Of a DNA stretch of 64,000 bases, positions 41,362 through 51,367 are shown in pieces (position 1 is the first letter of the stretch; every line of letters starts with the position of its first letter). The DNA is taken from assembly GCF_019655055.1 (NCBI RefSeq), contig NZ_BPFA01000007.1, positions 1 through 64,000 of the forward strand. The letters are read 5' to 3'. A program made the position numbers and the translations under genes. This DNA is from Shewanella sp. MBTL60-112-B2 (GTDB taxonomy: Bacteria; Pseudomonadota; Gammaproteobacteria; Enterobacterales; Shewanellaceae). The notes under the pieces were generated by a model. It worked only from the letters and a program-made list of their open reading frames with translations, was not told where the DNA came from and did not search any database.

Positions 41362-42009
41362 TATTTGCTGCCTCAAGCGAGTTTTATACAAATAAAACGC
41401 GATGATAGAAGCACACACAAATAATCCCGCGCTGATTAGCAAGCTGGTATTGTCTGACAGTCCAAGGCCTGCTCCCGCAAAACTAAACACCATCATTTGC
41501 GGAATAAAACCGATACCACTACCAGTAAAAAAGCGCCAAGCACTTATGTGAGTAGAACCCGCTGCCAGATTGGTCAAAAAGTTACTGCTCAGCGGCAAAA
41601 TACGGATCATAATCATCTTCAATATCGTGCGGTGAACAATTAAATTCTCTAGGCGAGTCAACTTAGATTGAAAGCGTTTTTTTAAGCTATCCCTAAACAC
41701 AAATCGAGCAAAATAAAAGGTAAGAACGCAGCCTAGTAGCGCCGATAAGCTCCCCACTAATGCGCCTTTTATACCACCCAGTGCAAAACCAAAGGCAAAG
41801 GCCATAAACTGTCTTGGGCCACCAACACTGGTATAAACCGCGCCAATAAAAAACAGCACCACAAGGCCTTTATCACCCTGTTCAGCTAAATATTCGGCAA
41901 TCCAGTTACTATCAGCAACCGTCGCAAATGCGCCTTGTTGAAACGCGTAGATAACCAGCGATAGCACGGTAATAACTGACAATATTTTAGCAAAACGCTT
42001 CATACCCAA
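41338..42009 (-). CDS. TVP38/TMEM64 family (VTT domain) membrane protein
   Basis: 223 residues, about five or six helices, with the family core GGPRQFMAFAFGFALGG and ILPLSSNFLTNLAAGSTHISAWRFFTGSGIGF. VTT/SNARE-associated proteins include DedA and are linked to lipid scrambling and membrane homeostasis. Specific role unknown. Its start is 65 bases beyond the terminator of the upstream Wzi-like gene, so it has its own promoter. Confidence 0.88.
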   Translation of the reverse strand: MGMKRFAKILSVITVLSLVIYAFQQGAFATVADSNWIAEYLAEQGDKGLVVLFFIGAVYTSVGGPRQFMAFAFGFALGGIKGALVGSLSALLGCVLTFYFARFVFRDSLKKRFQSKLTRLENLIVHRTILKMIMIRILPLSSNFLTNLAAGSTHISAWRFFTGSGIGFIPQMMVFSFAGAGLGLSDNTSLLISAGLFVCASIIAFYLYKTRLRQQISEIIENK

Positions 42010-42073
42010 TCCGCAATCATTGTTTAAATGCCCAAACGGTCAACTTATCTCATGACGGGGCATCAGCAGCAGT

Positions 42074-42104
42074 AAAAAAGCCAACGTATCAACGTTGGCT
42101 TTTT
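42074..42104 (-). terminator. intrinsic terminator after the Wzi-like gene
   Basis: AAAAGCCAACGT and ACGTTGGCTTTT pair across a 4-nt loop, with T-runs on both strands. Confidence 0.9.
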
Positions 42105-42120
42105 CAATGCTTAAAGCTAG

Positions 42121-43620
42121 TTAAAACTTATATTCGTAAGTACCAAACACTGTAGCATTGGTATCACTTTCTTGTACCTCAAACTCTGATTGAGACACAC
42201 TGCCACCAACACTCATCATGCCGTACCAAAATGGCATTCGATAGCTGAGCTCCAGCATCAATAAGTCTTCTTTAAGAGGCTGCGGCGCCCATCCGTGGCT
42301 AGGGCTTTTACCATCTTTATTCAGTTGAGCGTAACGCAGCAGCGAGGTAAAACCTTTGCTGTTAGCATACTGACCAATCAAACCTAACACATAAACATTA
42401 GCGTCACTGTCGTAAGTGCTGCCCAGTGCTCGGCCATAATAACGTGAGCCACTTTGGTAAGTTGAGTGTTCGTAAAAACAGTTAAAGGCATTCTGATCTT
42501 CGCCGCAGGCTACCATGGTATCTGTGTATTCTAGAAATACTTTATACTGCTGGCCATCTAAGTTAAAACGCGTATCGGCACCAAATAGTTTGCCACAATC
42601 GACGATATCCCAAGGTGCAGAACTCTTAGCATCTTCACAAGTTCTTTGGTAGTAGACACCGAACGGCACGTTGTACCAAGTGTCGCTAAAGCGAATATCG
42701 TAACCGGCTATTTGGTTACCGTAGTTAGAACAACCAACTTCATCCGAATTTTCGGCACGGCAATCTCGTTGACCGGTAATCGACTTAAAGGCGCTTTCCC
42801 AAGTACATTCTTGGCCATCACCACAAAATTGCGTAGTCCAAGATACGCCCATCTCTAACTGTTTAAATGGACGAATTGAACCTCTAAAGTTCCATAAAAG
42901 GGTATTTGGAGCATATCGCTCCTCTTCGAAACGGCTAATGCCAGCTGTAAATGTCCAAGGGCCAATCCAAGAAAGCCAAGGCGTTTCAAAGGCCTCGGCA
43001 TTATTTCGGCTCAGCATCAGTGACGGCATAGGTCTAGCGTTATTCGATTTATGTAGTGATGAGTCAAAACTCGGGCCCCACCATTGCTCGACGGCGCCAA
43101 AGGTAAACATCCAATTGCCTAGTGCCATAGCAAGATAGGAGTCATCGAAACGAAACTCTTCATCATCTTCAGGATCGTAATTGGCTGAGACTGAGACCTT
43201 ATAGGCAAATCGCTCACCCAAGTATTCGTAAGATGTGCTGGCCTCGCCTTGCTCACGATAATCCGAACCAAAGTGCTGAAAACGTGCAGGATCACTCGCC
43301 GCAGCTAGCTTAACGCTGATATTGCCACGATTATCTACGGCATTACGGTAATAATAATTAACTCGCGAAAAAGCCTCGACTAATCCAGGCGTTAACGTCG
43401 AAGGCTCCACTTTTGCCAAATCACCGCCAATTCCTGACCACATTAACGGGTAGGTATTTACTGGAACGGTAATAACACCGGCATCGGCAAGCGCCTGAAT
43501 GTCTGCTCTTAAATAGATATCAGAGGTATCGACCCAAGGTGCGGCGCTGCTAGTAAAAGAAAATACAATACTGATAATGGTTAGCAGTCGGATTATGCTA
43601 ACTCTAATAAACTTAAACAT
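42121..43620 (-). CDS. capsule assembly Wzi family outer-membrane protein
   Basis: 499 residues with a signal peptide (about 1-27, ending TSSAAP), an N-terminal helical segment (DTSDIYLRADIQALADAGVI, similar to the SLH-like start of Wzi proteins) and alternating barrel strands (GNWMFTFGAVEQWWGPSFDS, MLSRNNAEAFETPWLSWIGP), ending in an aromatic residue (YEYKF). Wzi binds group 1 capsule to the cell surface in E. coli. No capsule genes are near, so the ligand may be another surface polysaccharide. It is 6 bases downstream of coaD on the same strand. Confidence 0.82.
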   Translation of the reverse strand: MFKFIRVSIIRLLTIISIVFSFTSSAAPWVDTSDIYLRADIQALADAGVITVPVNTYPLMWSGIGGDLAKVEPSTLTPGLVEAFSRVNYYYRNAVDNRGNISVKLAAASDPARFQHFGSDYREQGEASTSYEYLGERFAYKVSVSANYDPEDDEEFRFDDSYLAMALGNWMFTFGAVEQWWGPSFDSSLHKSNNARPMPSLMLSRNNAEAFETPWLSWIGPWTFTAGISRFEEERYAPNTLLWNFRGSIRPFKQLEMGVSWTTQFCGDGQECTWESAFKSITGQRDCRAENSDEVGCSNYGNQIAGYDIRFSDTWYNVPFGVYYQRTCEDAKSSAPWDIVDCGKLFGADTRFNLDGQQYKVFLEYTDTMVACGEDQNAFNCFYEHSTYQSGSRYYGRALGSTYDSDANVYVLGLIGQYANSKGFTSLLRYAQLNKDGKSPSHGWAPQPLKEDLLMLELSYRMPFWYGMMSVGGSVSQSEFEVQESDTNATVFGTYEYKF

Positions 43621-43626
43621 AAGCAG

Positions 43627-44212
<586 letters not shown>

Positions 44213-44301
44213 GTGAATCCAAAATCAGAGATATGCAATATGAATCAATGAGAGGTTAACAATAACGCTAATAGGCGCTAACAAGCGCCGACAAAGTATT
44301 A

Positions 44302-44985
44302 CTACTTAGCTTTCTTTAATTGCGGCCAGACTAGGTCGGCTGGTTGCTGCCAAGCAATAAGCTGTTCTGCCACGCCTGCTGAGTTAAATAGCTCACCTGA
44401 TGGCGGCGCAACTGTGTAGCGATAGTCTTGCTCTAGATATTGGAAATCCAAGCAGTAAGCATGTAAGTAACCTCGGTCAGCCTCGGCGCCACCGTACAAG
44501 GTATCGCCTAAAATCGGCGTGCCAATACTGGCTAATGCCACCCTGAGTTGATGAGTCTTACCGCTGTGAGGTTTAAGTAGATATAGGCGCTCTCCCTCAC
44601 CAATAGAGTGGGAGAAAAACTGAGTAATGGCAGGATTTTCTGTACTGCGTAATAACTTGTGCATACTACGGCGAGACTTGGCCATATCGCCAATAACCCA
44701 ACCCTGCTTTTTCTTTGGTTTTCCTATAGCCAAAGCAAGGTAATACTTCTGCACTAAATGCGCCGAAAACATGCGGGTAAACTCGGCAGCCACAGCGCTA
44801 GATTTGGCTAAGATAATCAACCCAGATGTCATAGTATCTAGCCTGTGCACGGCATAGAGCTTAATGCCAAGATCCGCTTCTGCTTGAGCAACCACCCCAG
44901 CAGTGCCATCTTGGCTATGAAAGTGAACTTCTGCCGATTTATTAATAACAATAAAATCGCGCTCATCGGCAATGACTTGGTACAT
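44302..44985 (-). CDS. RluA-family pseudouridine synthase
   Basis: 227 residues from ATG 44985; a GTG at 45018 would add 11 residues. Pseudouridine synthase core with the catalytic Asp in AVHRLDTMTSGLIILAK, the KYYLALAIGKP strand and KPHSGKTHQLRVALASIGTPILGD. It has no S4 RNA-binding domain at the N-terminus, unlike RluC or RluD, so it is close to the small TIGR01621-type family. The RNA target is unknown. Confidence 0.9.
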   Translation of the reverse strand: MYQVIADERDFIVINKSAEVHFHSQDGTAGVVAQAEADLGIKLYAVHRLDTMTSGLIILAKSSAVAAEFTRMFSAHLVQKYYLALAIGKPKKKQGWVIGDMAKSRRSMHKLLRSTENPAITQFFSHSIGEGERLYLLKPHSGKTHQLRVALASIGTPILGDTLYGGAEADRGYLHAYCLDFQYLEQDYRYTVAPPSGELFNSAGVAEQLIAWQQPADLVWPQLKKAK

Positions 44986-45036
44986 ATAGGGCGTTCTCAA
45001 AGATTGGCAATCAGGCACTAAGGCCTCGATTGCAAG

Positions 45037-46374
45037 CTAGAAAGTGATAGTCACTTTTAAGCCGGGCTGATTATCGGTTAACGCTATTTTAGCATTATGG
45101 CGCGATAGAATCGCCTTCACCATAGATAAACCTAGACCTGTACCCTTGTGATGACGGCTAGGATCTAAACGCACTAAACGCTCAAAGACTTTGTCACGGG
45201 AGCCCTCGGGGATCCCCGGGCCGTTGTCTTGAATCGAAATCACATTGCGGTTTTGAGAAATACTGATAGTCGCGCCTTCACCTGAATACTTAATCGCGTT
45301 ATCAACCAAGTTAAACAAGGCTTGGAACAACAAGTACTTATCACCACTTACTTGAAACTCTTCACCCGTTGTCAGCTTCAACGACTGGCCATTAAACTCG
45401 GCCATCGCGTCGGCCATCTCGAACAAGTCTTGGCTAATCGCAATTAAGCTAACATCTTGCAGCTCTAAAGTTTGTTGCCCCTCTTCGATACGTGTCAACG
45501 ACAGCATGGCATCGAAGGTTGCTAAACAATGATCTAGCTCTTCAGTAAGGATGGCACAGCTTTCCTCAAGCTCCTCTTTAGGCTTACTCGGTAACTGCTC
45601 TAAGCCGATTCGAAGATGAGACAATGGGGTACGCAGATCATGAGCGATATTGTCGGTAACGCCTCGTACTGCCGCGAGATTTTTCTCAAGCGCATCGAGA
45701 ACACCATTAAATTGGCGAGCCAACATATCAAATTCATCTTGGCGCCACCCCACGGGTAAACGTGTCGAATACTGCCCCCGCTCAATCTTCTTACTTAGGC
45801 GGTTATACTGCACTAGGCGGCGTAAAATGGCTTTAGAAAATAGGTAGCCCAACGCCAAGGTCAACACAACTGTTAGCATCAGCGCGGTAATCGCAGCATT
45901 GGTAAACTTATCGATTAGTGCACCGAGCTGGTCGACACGGGTCGCGATCAGCATGGGCCCATAACGAGTCATTACCATGCCGCCGGTTAAGATATGCAGT
46001 TTTTCTGGGCCACCGGTAAACACGGGAAACTCTCGCTTCTCCGGTAGCATAGGCATATCGTCGGGGATCATGCTCAAAGAGCCGATATAATCGAAGGAGT
46101 CACGCCAAACAATCAAGGTGACTTTGGGGTCGGCACCGCGCACCTGAGTCGCAAAACTGCGCTTATCCAGGGTCAATGCCATCTGTTGATAGCGAGTCTT
46201 TTCGGCGTCTAAATGCAAGTCCAACTGATACTCTTGCTCATTGATCAGTTGGCGATACATCCCCAGTAACAATGTGCCAATAATGACAGTTACTAGGGCC
46301 GAGAATATGATGGTAATGCGCCAAGCACTACTCTGATAGGGCTTAATGCCCTTGGCGTAACCGATAGCCAGCAC
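45037..46374 (-). CDS. sensor histidine kinase (QseC/CusS-type)
   Basis: 445 residues from GTG 46374, overlapping the response regulator by 32 bases; no better in-frame start was found. Membrane helix at 18-40, periplasmic sensor (about 41-158), helix 159-180, HAMP (181-234), HisKA with AHDLRTPLSH (His245) and HATPase with NLVDNAIKYSG, DNGPGIPE and HKGTGLGLSMVKAI. It forms one operon with a PepSY protein and a YgiW-type protein, both periplasmic and plausible stress or metal sensors. Confidence 0.92.
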   Translation of the reverse strand: MLAIGYAKGIKPYQSSAWRITIIFSALVTVIIGTLLLGMYRQLINEQEYQLDLHLDAEKTRYQQMALTLDKRSFATQVRGADPKVTLIVWRDSFDYIGSLSMIPDDMPMLPEKREFPVFTGGPEKLHILTGGMVMTRYGPMLIATRVDQLGALIDKFTNAAITALMLTVVLTLALGYLFSKAILRRLVQYNRLSKKIERGQYSTRLPVGWRQDEFDMLARQFNGVLDALEKNLAAVRGVTDNIAHDLRTPLSHLRIGLEQLPSKPKEELEESCAILTEELDHCLATFDAMLSLTRIEEGQQTLELQDVSLIAISQDLFEMADAMAEFNGQSLKLTTGEEFQVSGDKYLLFQALFNLVDNAIKYSGEGATISISQNRNVISIQDNGPGIPEGSRDKVFERLVRLDPSRHHKGTGLGLSMVKAILSRHNAKIALTDNQPGLKVTITF

Positions 46375-47020
46375 CTCGAACAGTTTCGATTAACTCACCG
46401 TGGCCTAACTCTTCAAACTTACGTCTCAGTTTAGCGATATGCACATCGATGACATTGGTACGAGGGTCGAAATGATAATCCCACACAGCTTCGAAAAGCA
46501 GAGTACGACTAATTACCTGATTAACATGTTCCATCAGGTATTTAAGTAGCTGAAATTCTTTTGGCTGCAGTAAGATTTCCTGACCATCTAGCGTCACTTT
46601 ACGTGTCAGCAACTCTATGGTTAATGGACCCACATTTAGATCGGTAACCGCAGGCTGTGATTCACCACGCTGCATCAACTTCTCAGCGCGGACCAGCAGC
46701 TCAGAGAAAGCAAAAGGCTTGGTCATGTAATCATCACCACCCGCTCGCAGGCCTTTGACTCGCTCGTCGACATGACTCAGCGCAGATAAGATCAATACCG
46801 GCGTTTGACTGCCAGTAGCGCGTAGCGCCGCTAATAACTTCAGGCCATCGAGCTGCGGTAACATGCGATCTAAAATGATTAAATCGTACTTCATACTCGT
46901 CGCGAGCAACAAACCTTGGTGGCCGTCAGTCGCTGTTTCTATATTGTGCCCTTGCTCAACAAATCCCTTTACGACATATTCGATGGTAGTCGCGTCATCT
47001 TCAACCATGAGTATTTTCAT
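46343..47020 (-). CDS. OmpR-family response regulator
   Basis: 225 residues: receiver domain with Asp51 (IILDRMLPQLDG) and Lys (YMTKPFAF), then a winged-helix DNA-binding domain (LQPKEFQLLKYLMEHVNQVI, VDVHIAKLRRKFEELG, ETVRGAGYRLRQG). Pairs with the kinase encoded by the next gene. Three bases separate it from the PepSY gene upstream. Confidence 0.94.
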   Translation of the reverse strand: MKILMVEDDATTIEYVVKGFVEQGHNIETATDGHQGLLLATSMKYDLIILDRMLPQLDGLKLLAALRATGSQTPVLILSALSHVDERVKGLRAGGDDYMTKPFAFSELLVRAEKLMQRGESQPAVTDLNVGPLTIELLTRKVTLDGQEILLQPKEFQLLKYLMEHVNQVISRTLLFEAVWDYHFDPRTNVIDVHIAKLRRKFEELGHGELIETVRGAGYRLRQGH

Positions 47021-47023
47021 GTT

Positions 47024-47545
47024 TTAGTCCCATTTGAGCAGTGGTAATAATTGTTTGTTTTCAATGTCGAAGGCCAACTGGCGTTTACCGTCAACATCAA
47101 GGATCTCTAATTCTATATAACTGATCCCTAGATCGTTGTCGACTTCAGCTTTCACTATATAGCCGCTACTTTTTTCATTTACTAGGGTCAACATTTCCGA
47201 TAGCGAGTGACCATTTTGTTGCAGCATCAGTACGCCTGAAAGCTCATCTTTGTCGTCACTCTTTAGACGAGAGACTTCACGCTCTTTCATGCTGCCATCT
47301 ATCGCTCGATATTCATATTCTGTGATGGTTTTAGCTTGTGGATCGATTATCTTGAATTCGTAAATCAACTCACCATTTTCGATATCCGTTTCAAATTCGG
47401 AGATCACGCCCTCATGTTGCTGCTCCAGCTTTTGCATCATCTCTGTTGCCGTAGGGTAATTCCCCGCAGACAACAATGAATACAAGCCTTGGCCAGCAAA
47501 CGAGCTACCAGATACTAATAACAAACCAATTAGCCAGCGAGCCAT
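47024..47545 (-). CDS. secreted PepSY-like protein
   Basis: 173 residues with a signal peptide (1-17, LIGLLLVSGSSFA) and one or two PepSY-like units (EGVISEFETDIENGELIYEF, GYIVKAEVDNDLGISYIELE). PepSY domains are thought to modulate periplasmic proteases or sense ligands. It lies between a YgiW-type gene and a two-component system, so it may tune the kinase signal. Confidence 0.8.
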   Translation of the reverse strand: MARWLIGLLLVSGSSFAGQGLYSLLSAGNYPTATEMMQKLEQQHEGVISEFETDIENGELIYEFKIIDPQAKTITEYEYRAIDGSMKEREVSRLKSDDKDELSGVLMLQQNGHSLSEMLTLVNEKSSGYIVKAEVDNDLGISYIELEILDVDGKRQLAFDIENKQLLPLLKWD

Positions 47546-47588
47546 GGCTCCTCCGAAAATAAAACGCTAAACCACTTTCTTTAAAGGA

Positions 47589-47939
47589 TTATTCAGAAAC
47601 CAGACGTAAACTGTCAATTTCTATTTCAATACCTTGCCACTCATCATCGACTTCACCGATAAGTTTAACTTTAGAGTCGCTTGAGACTTCGATATCACGT
47701 AAAAGCTTATTATCAATTTCAACTTCTACATCACCACTGTCGTCGCGGAACAGATACTTTTCATCGCCTAAGCTTTGCACTAAATAACCGGTAAGCTCTA
47801 CAGGTGTGTTGTCTTTTGCCTTAGCCGCATCAGCCGCTGCTTTTACGTGACTTGCCGGACCTGGACCATTGTACGCTGCCATAGCGGGTAGCGTTAACAC
47901 CGCAGACAACATGATTAAACCAGTTAATTTCTTAGACAT
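47589..47939 (-). CDS. YgiW/YdeI family periplasmic OB-fold (BOF) protein
   Basis: 116 residues: signal peptide (1-21, ending PAMAA), then the BOF domain with AAYNGPGPASHVKAAADA, TGYLVQSLGDEKYLFRDDSG and VEIDNKLLRDIEVSS. YgiW proteins are linked to stress resistance (peroxide, metals, antimicrobial peptides), and in E. coli ygiW lies beside qseBC. Here it appears to be the first gene of an operon with a PepSY protein and a QseBC-like pair. A CTCCT/AGGAG hairpin lies over the ribosome-binding site. Confidence 0.92.
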   Translation of the reverse strand: MSKKLTGLIMLSAVLTLPAMAAYNGPGPASHVKAAADAAKAKDNTPVELTGYLVQSLGDEKYLFRDDSGDVEVEIDNKLLRDIEVSSDSKVKLIGEVDDEWQGIEIEIDSLRLVSE

Positions 47940-48069
47940 AAAATAGCACTCCTCTTATATATAGGAGCTAAGTTTATGACATTGTGTATAACATCTAGAT
48001 GGAGCAAAGATTAAACTTTGATCATATGCTAATACCTAGCTTATTACCGCTAAACACGTCTCTAAAAAT

Positions 48070-49176
48070 CTATTTTTCTAGTATATGAATTAACTCAGAC
48101 TTTAACGCTACAGTCGTTTGTGTGCCTACCGCTAACTCTAATTGTTGTGCCAAGTATAATGGCACCTCGGCATGGATCTTATGCTGCACGCCTGTCACGC
48201 TTGCCAGTACCCGCACAGTTTCTCCCATGACTAACATTGAGTCGACGGTAATATCCAGTTTATTGAAGCTACGACATAGTCGGCCCTTCTTAATCGAATT
48301 AAAGCGCACGCCCTGATTTGGGATCACCCAGCGCACCTTAGCCCCAACATCTAAACTTTCAAAATAGGTACTGGCGATCAGGTGCTCACCAAATTTCAAC
48401 CAAGTGATCTGTCGCTCTTCTTCCTGAGCTATCACATAGGCATCAAAGATATTGCGCAGACCCATCTGCTTAGCCACTGCTTCATTGTGAGGCCGTGTAA
48501 GCACTTCTCGAGGACGACCTTGCTGCAGCATCTTGCCTTGGCTGATCAAAATCATACTGTCGGCTAGCAACATCGCCTCATTTAAGTCATGGGTCACCAT
48601 AACGACCGGAATAGCCAACTGCTCCTTGAGCCTAGCCAACTCTAAATAGAGTCGCTCACGGGTTTCCCTATCGACCGCAGAGAATGGTTCATCCAACAGT
48701 AACACCGAAGGCTCACGGGCCAGTGCTCTTGCCAATGCAACACGCTGACGCTGACCGCCAGAAAGGTGCGCCGGAAGCCTATCGGGGAGGCCGTGAAGAT
48801 TCACCCGCTCCAGCCAATCTTTAGCCCGCGCCTCACGCTCAGCTTTGGGAATATGATCCAGCGCAGCCACCACATTCTCTAACGCGGTTAGATTAGGGAA
48901 CAGCCCAAAATGCTGTGGCACATACCCTAAATGACGTTGCTGCGGCGTTAGCTGTATCCCCTGAGAGCCGTCAAACCATGACTTATCACCATAGCGGATC
49001 TCGCCGTTTTCGGGTTTAGTTAATCCCGCTATCATTCTTAATAGTGTCGACTTACCACCACCCGACGGGCCAACAACAGCTAGCACTTCACCCGCCTTGC
49101 AGGTGAACTCCGCATCGAGCTTAATATGCTTGTTCTGTTTAATTCGGCAATAGAGATCAGCGACGATTTGCGACAT
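48070..49176 (-). CDS. modC: molybdate ABC transporter ATPase ModC
   Basis: 368 residues from ATG 49176 (GGAGG six bases upstream). ABC domain with Walker A GPSGGGKST, signature HLSGGQRQRVALARAL and LLLDEPFSAVDR, followed by C-terminal TOBE/MOP regulatory domain (about 290-368). Overlaps modB by 20 bases. Last gene of the moaABCDE-modABC unit. Confidence 0.94.
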   Translation of the reverse strand: MSQIVADLYCRIKQNKHIKLDAEFTCKAGEVLAVVGPSGGGKSTLLRMIAGLTKPENGEIRYGDKSWFDGSQGIQLTPQQRHLGYVPQHFGLFPNLTALENVVAALDHIPKAEREARAKDWLERVNLHGLPDRLPAHLSGGQRQRVALARALAREPSVLLLDEPFSAVDRETRERLYLELARLKEQLAIPVVMVTHDLNEAMLLADSMILISQGKMLQQGRPREVLTRPHNEAVAKQMGLRNIFDAYVIAQEEERQITWLKFGEHLIASTYFESLDVGAKVRWVIPNQGVRFNSIKKGRLCRSFNKLDITVDSMLVMGETVRVLASVTGVQHKIHAEVPLYLAQQLELAVGTQTTVALKSELIHILEK

Positions 49177-49837
49177 GCTGGCCTCCAACACGGCGCGATA
49201 GACTGGTCGTTAACGCCAATACCGTAATCGCAAACAACAGCAATACCAGCGACATACTACCGGCACTCGCAAAATCAAATGCCTGTACGCTGTCGTATAT
49301 TGAAATGGCAATGGTCTTAGTTTCACCAGCAATGTTACCGCCCATCATCAGCACCACACCAAACTCACCCAACACGTGGGAGAAACAAAGCACGATTGCA
49401 GTTAACACACCCGGCCACACCATAGGCAGCTCGATTTTAAACAGCACTTTTAAACGGCTCATGCCGCAACAGGCTGCTGCGTCACGCACATCTTCAGGTA
49501 CGGCTTCAAAAGCACGTTGAATGGGCTGAATCGCAAAAGGAATATTAACTAAGATGGAGGCGACGACTAGGCCTGAAAAGTGAAATACCAGTTGATGGCC
49601 AAGCAGTTGCTCTAACATACGCCCAAGCCAGGATTCGCTCCCAAGACCCACCAGCAGGTAGTAGCCGATAACCGTTGGTGGCAATACTAAAGGCACCATC
49701 ACTAGGGCTTCGACCCATGACTTACCGGGAAAGTGCCGGTAAGCTAGAAAACGCCCCGCTATAACCGCCAACGGGATCAAGATAAGCACAGTCACACTGC
49801 TGAGCTTAATCGATAGCAATAACGCTTCCCAATCCAT
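49157..49837 (-). CDS. modB: molybdate ABC transporter permease ModB
   Basis: 226 residues, five helices, with the coupling motif AAACCGMSRLKVLFKIELPM and the family-specific LGEFGVVLMMGGNIAGETKT. Its start overlaps the modA stop by one base. Confidence 0.94.
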   Translation of the reverse strand: MDWEALLLSIKLSSVTVLILIPLAVIAGRFLAYRHFPGKSWVEALVMVPLVLPPTVIGYYLLVGLGSESWLGRMLEQLLGHQLVFHFSGLVVASILVNIPFAIQPIQRAFEAVPEDVRDAAACCGMSRLKVLFKIELPMVWPGVLTAIVLCFSHVLGEFGVVLMMGGNIAGETKTIAISIYDSVQAFDFASAGSMSLVLLLFAITVLALTTSLSRRVGGQHVANRR

Positions 49838-50616
49838 TAATTCATCGCTCTCGCAAAGCCGTAATCGGCAAACACACTCTGAGCGGCCTCAGACTGCAGA
49901 TAGGTATAAAATAATTTAGCGGTTTCACCCGCTTTCAAGGTCAACACCATACGCTGATCAAGCGGCGTATAGTACTCCTGCGGGATAGCCACATAGTTAG
50001 CTCGTGCTTTAAACGGCTTGGCCACCGCTAATGACAAGGCCACTAAGCCGCCTTGAGTCGCACCGCTCACCGCAAATTGCGCCGCTTGGGAAACGTTCTC
50101 GCCAAAAACCAAATTCGGCTGAATATCTTGCCAAAGACCCAACTTTTGCAGCACTTCTTTAGCGCGTTCGCCGTAAGGAGCATGCTCAGGATTAGCAATC
50201 GCAAAACGCTTTAGCTGCTTCGAATCTAAAAATTGCTTAACCCCCTCTAAATTAGCATCGAGGGGCAAAGGTGAAGACTTAGGTGCGGCAATCGCCAACT
50301 GGCCTACGGCGTAAATAACGCCCTGATCAGGTGTTTGCTGCGCCTTAGCTAACTGAGTGATATAGCGCTCATCGGCTGAAAGAAATAACTCAAAAGGCGC
50401 ACCGTTGCGAATTTGGGCGACAAAGTTACCCGAAGAGCCATAAGATATTCGTACCTTACGCCCTGTCTCTTGGGTAAATTGTTTAGCAATATCATCGAGG
50501 GCAAACTTAATGCTCGACGCCGCTGCAATAGCCGGAATATCTTGCGCTGCTAAAACCACTTTACTCATTGCTAAAAAGGGCAGCAATAATGCCAGTAACA
50601 TCACCCTTAGTTTCAT
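49837..50616 (-). CDS. modA: molybdate ABC transporter substrate-binding protein ModA
   Basis: 259 residues with a signal peptide (1-23, ending VLAAQ). Oxyanion-binding motifs: AAASSIKFALDDIAKQF, SYGSSGNFVAQIRNGAPFEL, SADE and ANPEHAPYGERAKEVL. It binds molybdate (and often tungstate) in the periplasm. It follows moaE by 43 bases, so molybdate uptake seems to be co-transcribed with pterin synthesis. Confidence 0.94.
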   Translation of the reverse strand: MKLRVMLLALLLPFLAMSKVVLAAQDIPAIAAASSIKFALDDIAKQFTQETGRKVRISYGSSGNFVAQIRNGAPFELFLSADERYITQLAKAQQTPDQGVIYAVGQLAIAAPKSSPLPLDANLEGVKQFLDSKQLKRFAIANPEHAPYGERAKEVLQKLGLWQDIQPNLVFGENVSQAAQFAVSGATQGGLVALSLAVAKPFKARANYVAIPQEYYTPLDQRMVLTLKAGETAKLFYTYLQSEAAQSVFADYGFARAMN

Positions 50617-50659
50617 TTAGCCAATCTCCTTGCGTCCTTAACAGCGTCAATATTACGGG

Positions 50660-51106
50660 TTACTTATCCCACATTTTTGCAGCTTGCTCATCGGCGTCAC
50701 GGGCTTCAACCCAGTTGGCGCCTTTATCACCGGCTTCTAGTTTCCAAAACGGTGCTTTAGTCTTAAGAAAATCGATTAAGAACTCACAGGCAGCAAACGC
50801 CGCTTTACGATGGGCACTGGTCACACCGATAAATACAATCTGCTCGCCTAACGCCATAGCGCCAACACGGTGAATAATAGTGACATTATTCAGCGGCCAA
50901 CGCTCACGCGCCTCGGCTTCAATCTGATTTAGCACGGCTTCGGTCATGCCCGGATAATGCTCAAGTGTTAGATCAGTTACCGCGCTGCCGTCGTTAAAGT
51001 CACGCACTTTACCGACAAAAGTCACTACCGCGCCATCGCTGTTGTCTTGGCTGATTAACTGATATTCCTCTGGAACATTAAAGTCCTGAGTCTGAACACG
51101 GATCAT
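50660..51106 (-). CDS. moaE: molybdopterin synthase catalytic subunit MoaE
   Basis: 148 residues with GAVVTFVGKVRDFNDG, LEHYPGMTEAVL, HRVGAMALGEQIVFIGVTSAHR and LKTKAPFWKLE (catalytic Lys). Forms molybdopterin synthase with MoaD. One base separates it from moaD. Confidence 0.96.
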   Translation of the reverse strand: MIRVQTQDFNVPEEYQLISQDNSDGAVVTFVGKVRDFNDGSAVTDLTLEHYPGMTEAVLNQIEAEARERWPLNNVTIIHRVGAMALGEQIVFIGVTSAHRKAAFAACEFLIDFLKTKAPFWKLEAGDKGANWVEARDADEQAAKMWDK

Positions 51107-51107
51107 C

Positions 51108-51359
51108 TTAACCTCCAGTTACAGGCGGGAAGAATGCCACTTCGTCACCATCAACAATTGGCGTGTCCCACTGGCTGATAGTTTGGTTAACTGCCACCAA
51201 TAACTTGTCAGACGCCATCACTTTAGCCCACTTATCGTCAGTAGCGGCTAAGCTAGCTCTTAGGCCTTCAGCTGTTTGTGTGTTTTCACCCGCTTCCACT
51301 TTTACGCTAGCGGTGCCAAGTAACTCTCTAATTTGTGCAAAAAATAATACGTTAATCAT
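51108..51359 (-). CDS. moaD: molybdopterin synthase sulfur carrier subunit MoaD
   Basis: 83 residues, ubiquitin-like, with the C-terminal DEVAFFPPVTGG. The final Gly-Gly is adenylated and thiocarboxylated by MoeB/IscS-type enzymes, then donates sulfur in MoaE. Confidence 0.96.
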   Translation of the reverse strand: MINVLFFAQIRELLGTASVKVEAGENTQTAEGLRASLAATDDKWAKVMASDKLLVAVNQTISQWDTPIVDGDEVAFFPPVTGG

Positions 51360-51367
51360 AATCTTCT

